Assembly (NCBI GenBank): GCA_030018605.1
Contig: JASEHP010000020.1
Location: 1 to 17,633, forward strand
DNA length: 17,633 bases
Direction: 5' to 3'
DNA from: Thermodesulfovibrionales bacterium
GTDB taxonomy: Bacteria > Nitrospirota > Thermodesulfovibrionia > Thermodesulfovibrionales > UBA1546
Shown here: positions 15,158 to 17,633 of the stretch, one piece after another
Layout of the letters: each line of letters starts with the position of its first letter
Position numbering within the stretch: the stretch's first letter is position 1
Notes under the pieces: model-generated
Told to the model about the DNA's origin: nothing
What the model saw: the letters and a program-made list of their open reading frames with translations, nothing else
The model's database searches: none
Program-made: the position numbers and the translations under genes

Positions 15158-16035
15158 CTGAGCATCTTCTCCAGATTTCCGAAATCCCCTGCTGCTACGG
15201 ACAGGTATCTATCAAAACCAGCCTCTTTCAATGCTTTCCTGCCTTCTTCGTCCTTATTCATCGTTATCAGGGCTTCCTTTATCTTGATTGACAAGGCGGA
15301 GTCAAAGCCTTTTCTTATGACAATGGTTCTGTCAGGGAATTTTGCGGATGAGAGATGTAATATCTTCATTTCGTTCTTAATCCTCGGGTTCTCTTTTCCA
15401 AGTTTGAAATAGACATCATCCTTTGCCGCTCCACCATCCGCCTTTTTATTCAGGACCATCAAGACAGCAGCATCATGCTTCCCGGCGAAGATTACCTCTT
15501 TAAAGAACGCATCGGCATTATATCCTTTTTCTTTGAGGAGAAATCTTGGATAGACATAGCCGGCAGAGGTGTTTCTGTCAATATAGACAAAGCTCTTGCC
15601 CTTCAGGCCATAGATGTCCTTAATGCCGCTGTCGCTTCTCACAAAGACCACGCCTTCATAGGTGGAAACACCGGCCCTCTCAGGTCTGACTAACGGAATA
15701 GCGCCTATTTCTTTTATTGCCCTGTAACATATAGAGCTTCCCATAATGGCTGCATCAATCTCTTTGTTCTTCATCTTCTCAAGCACCGTTACATAGTCCT
15801 TCTGGGGCATGAGTTGTGCATTGACGTTTAATCGTTTGTTCAAATAATCCACGATGGGCTGATACTGCTTGATAATCTCTGTTATTGTAAGCGCGGGGAC
15901 AACTCCGATGCGCGCCAAAGGCGTGGCTTTTGGTTGAGCGATTACTTCCTGTGTTTCTCCTTTTCCAACGAACCAAAATGCAAAAAGAAATATGCACAGG
16001 GATAAAGACAACCATCCATTATGTTGTTCTCTCAT
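15154..16035 (-). CDS. PhnD-like periplasmic substrate-binding protein
   Basis: A 293-residue type 2 periplasmic binding protein of the phosphate/phosphite/phosphonate (PhnD) family. The ATG at 16035 is chosen because GGAGG lies 4 bases upstream; an in-frame ATG at 16059 adds eight residues with no such site. Residues 1-28 form a signal peptide with the hydrophobic core 'LSLSLCIFLFAFWFVG'. 'RIGVVPALTITEIIKQYQPIVDYLNKRL' (cited as the family opening near residues 40-67), 'DAAIMGSS', 'KGKSFVYIDRNTSAGYVYPRFLL' and the closing 'D...LS.AAGDFGNLEKML' follow the fold. No phnC or phnE transporter genes are nearby. It is wedged between a diguanylate cyclase and an HD-GYP sensor, overlapping both genes, so a ligand-presenting role in signalling is more likely than transport. 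The ligand is unknown. Confidence 0.85.
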   Translation of the reverse strand: MREQHNGWLSLSLCIFLFAFWFVGKGETQEVIAQPKATPLARIGVVPALTITEIIKQYQPIVDYLNKRLNVNAQLMPQKDYVTVLEKMKNKEIDAAIMGSSICYRAIKEIGAIPLVRPERAGVSTYEGVVFVRSDSGIKDIYGLKGKSFVYIDRNTSAGYVYPRFLLKEKGYNADAFFKEVIFAGKHDAAVLMVLNKKADGGAAKDDVYFKLGKENPRIKNEMKILHLSSAKFPDRTIVIRKGFDSALSIKIKEALITMNKDEEGRKALKEAGFDRYLSVAAGDFGNLEKMLR

Positions 16036-17272
16036 TTTCCTCCCTTTTTGTGAACACACAAGCCCTGTTACGACCGCTGTTTTTTGCGTTATATAAGGCC
16101 TGGTCCGCTGCCTTTACCAATCCTTCTCCTGTGTCTGAGTCCGCAGGAAAGGAGGCTAAGCCGATGCTTACAGTCAGTGAGGCAGTTTTTCCTTCTATAT
16201 GAAAGCTGTGGCTTGCTACTAATGACCGCAGTCTCTCTGCCGCATCCTCTGCCTGCTTCAATGGCGTTTCAATAAGAACAACAACAAACTCTTCGCCTCC
16301 ATATCTGGCAGCAATATCAACACTGCGAAAATTTTTCTTTATGATGTCCCCGATGTCTTTGAGGGCTTTGTCTCCTGCCGGATGGCCGTAGGTGTCGTTG
16401 AATTGCTTAAAGTAGTCTGCATCTATCATCATTAAAGAAAATTCTTTTGAATACCGCTTTGCCCTATCAACCTCAAGCCCGAGAAGGCGTTGAAACTCTT
16501 GGTGATTGTATAGCCCTGTAAGTCCATCGTGGACTGCAAGCGCCTGAACCCTTTCGTAGAGTTGAGCCTTTTCAATGTGCAACCCTCTATAGTTTCAGAT
16601 AGAGGTAAAGATAACGATATCCGACGGCTGGGGCTGATAGCCGGGGGGTGAGAAATATAAAAAGATAATGCCAAAAACTTTATTCCCTGATTTCAGCGGG
16701 ATATTAATATGGGCATGGTCTTCCTTTGGCGGGAACGAGGGTTTTCTTGTATGTCTGGGGTCAGCGAGGCAGTAAGGGACTGCATCGACCTGCCCGGACT
16801 GTGCTGCCAGGCCGCAGATGCAGTCGCCTAATGCCACCCTTCCCTGACACCCCAGGGCTTTGGGTGAAATTCCATAGGAGGAGGCTAAAAAAAGTTCGCC
16901 GGTTTCCTCATTAAGCAGAAATACACCTCCAGTTATCTTTACCTTTCTGCCCTCTATGTCTTCTAATGTCTCCAGTGATTCTATGATAGCCTTGAGGGTA
17001 GGCGCGAGAATATCACTCAGGCTGAGATACCTGCTTGCTGTTGCAATAATTTCATTAAGGGCCTTCAACCCCCGTATCTCAAAACCCTTTGCCTGTATAT
17101 CCTCTAACTTTTTGGTGAGTTCTTTATAGAGCCTTTCCATCTCTTTTATCTCAGCCTTTAAGACTTTTTCTTTAATAGTTGCCAGCTCTTTAGCTTCCTG
17201 CAGTTGTAATTTTAAGGAATTAATCTCTTTTTCCTTTCTCGGCAAGATGTTGTCGTTTTCAGAATCTCTCAT
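16019..17272 (-). pseudogene. GAF-GGDEF diguanylate cyclase with an in-frame TGA
   Basis: A cytoplasmic c-di-GMP synthase split by one stop. From ATG 17272, residues about 10-60 form a coiled coil and 62-225 a GAF domain ending 'QPSDIVIFTSI'. TGA at 16597-16595 follows. The same frame continues 'NYRGLHIEKAQLYERVQALAVHDGLTGLYN' (key D-G-L-T-G-L-x-N) into GGDEF to 16019. Relatives read F-T-S-I-G-N here, so GGA (Gly) to TGA fits. The GGDEF domain is intact: 'DADYFKQFNDTYGH', GGEEF at codons 325-329, and the product-inhibition RxxD at 316-319, five residues before. The GGDEF part could start at TTG 16582, but no ribosome site is seen. TGA is a normal stop elsewhere in the window. It is followed with overlap by the binding-protein gene. 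Confidence 0.85.
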
Positions 17273-17290
17273 GGGTTCCTGACTGCCGCA

Positions 17291-17633
17291 TTAGTATAAA
17301 AGAACATCGAATTCGCAATGCTCAAAGCCGGCAGCATGGCTTTTGGTCTGAACAGCCCTTGTGGGTCTTTTAAGAATCTTTTCCAGAGATCCTGCAATAA
17401 TTCCCCCTTCAAAATGGCAAACCATCTCGCCGATGTTAGGCAGGCCGGCACAGGTCACACATTCATCTACTCGTACGACAATTTTTTCGTCAGTTGATTT
17501 TAGAATGCTGGGGATGCCAATTTTCATATCCTGTACAAACTTGGCAAACTCCTCGACTGTACTTACATCAAGGCTGTTGCTGTCCTGCTCGACATTTTCG
17601 GAACAACTATTTTGAGTTTAAAGTTAGTCCCAC
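17291..17633 (-). CDS. V4R-domain protein, C-terminal part (possible frameshift, cut by window edge)
   Basis: From ATG 17527 to TAA at 17291 a 78-residue segment matches a V4R (vinyl-4-reductase) domain: 'VDECVTCAGLPNIGEMVCHFEGG', cited for its Cys pair C-x-x-C-x-G-L-P-N and F-E-G-G, then a final 'GFEHCEFDVLLY'. Such domains bind small hydrophobic ligands and sometimes metals through Cys residues. Coding-like sequence ('STVEEFAKFVQD') extends upstream of the ATG in frame. Beyond 17598 another frame reads 'TNFKLKIVVPK'. Adding one A to the AAAA run (17595-17598, - strand) joins them as 'VVPKNVEQD'. The real gene therefore probably starts outside the window. It precedes the GAF-GGDEF gene by 18 bases. 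Confidence 0.6.

Noticed and set aside
16595..16597. TGA read as glycine (alternative code) or selenocysteine
   Set aside because: Intact genes in the window, including the first permease, subunit C and subunit F, end in TGA at their expected C-termini. A selenocysteine at the end of a GAF domain has no precedent I know of.
1..17633. tRNA, rRNA or CRISPR arrays
   Set aside because: No cloverleaf-like GTTCRA-containing segment, rRNA core sequence or regularly spaced repeats were found on reading either strand. The only repeated elements are the IS end pair and the two palindromic copies.

Overview
The window reads as a bacterial chromosome segment, probably from an anaerobic lineage such as Nitrospirota or Desulfobacterota. 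This guess rests on the gene mix: a V/A-type rotary ATPase operon, a NapH-like polyferredoxin, a V4R protein, and c-di-GMP enzymes with PAS, HAMP and GAF domains. Nothing here, such as an rRNA gene, fixes the taxon.

Left part (1-4374, + strand). The C-terminal end of an ISNCY/IS481-like transposase and the terminal repeats of its element come first. Two inner-membrane permeases of a dipeptide/oligopeptide/nickel-type ABC importer (DppB/DppC-like) follow, without their binding protein or ATPases. Four bases later come the isopropylmalate isomerase small subunit (leuD) and an isopropylmalate dehydrogenase (leuB), with no leuC, and then a cytidine deaminase (cdd).

Middle (4488-12454, + strand). 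This is a nine-gene V/A-type ATPase/ATP synthase operon in the order H-I-K-E-C-F-A-B-D. It supplies the peripheral stalks (H, E), the membrane stator (I), the c-ring (K), the central stalk (C, F, D) and the head (A, B). Genes are tightly packed, often with ATGA or TGATG overlaps. Exceptions are a hairpin-rich leader before the c-ring gene and a short GC-rich palindromic repeat between E and C. A second copy of that repeat sits in-frame inside the subunit C gene. The subunit B gene carries a frameshift.

Right part (12434-17633, - strand). Transcribed right to left are a V4R-domain protein, a GAF-GGDEF diguanylate cyclase, a PhnD-like periplasmic binding protein, a membrane sensor with HAMP, PAS and HD-GYP domains, and a NapH-like membrane Fe-S protein whose 3' end overlaps that of the ATPase D gene. 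The first four genes are nearly contiguous and look like a small-molecule-sensing circuit that both makes and degrades c-di-GMP. Three of those four genes carry reading-frame lesions in this sequence (one 1-nt frameshift, one in-frame TGA, one likely homopolymer frameshift). With the atpB frameshift, this means either real gene decay or consensus errors in a draft assembly.

The observations most worth following are the in-frame palindromic repeat in the ATPase C gene, the binding-protein/GGDEF/HD-GYP cassette, and the Na+-like residue pattern in the c-ring subunit.
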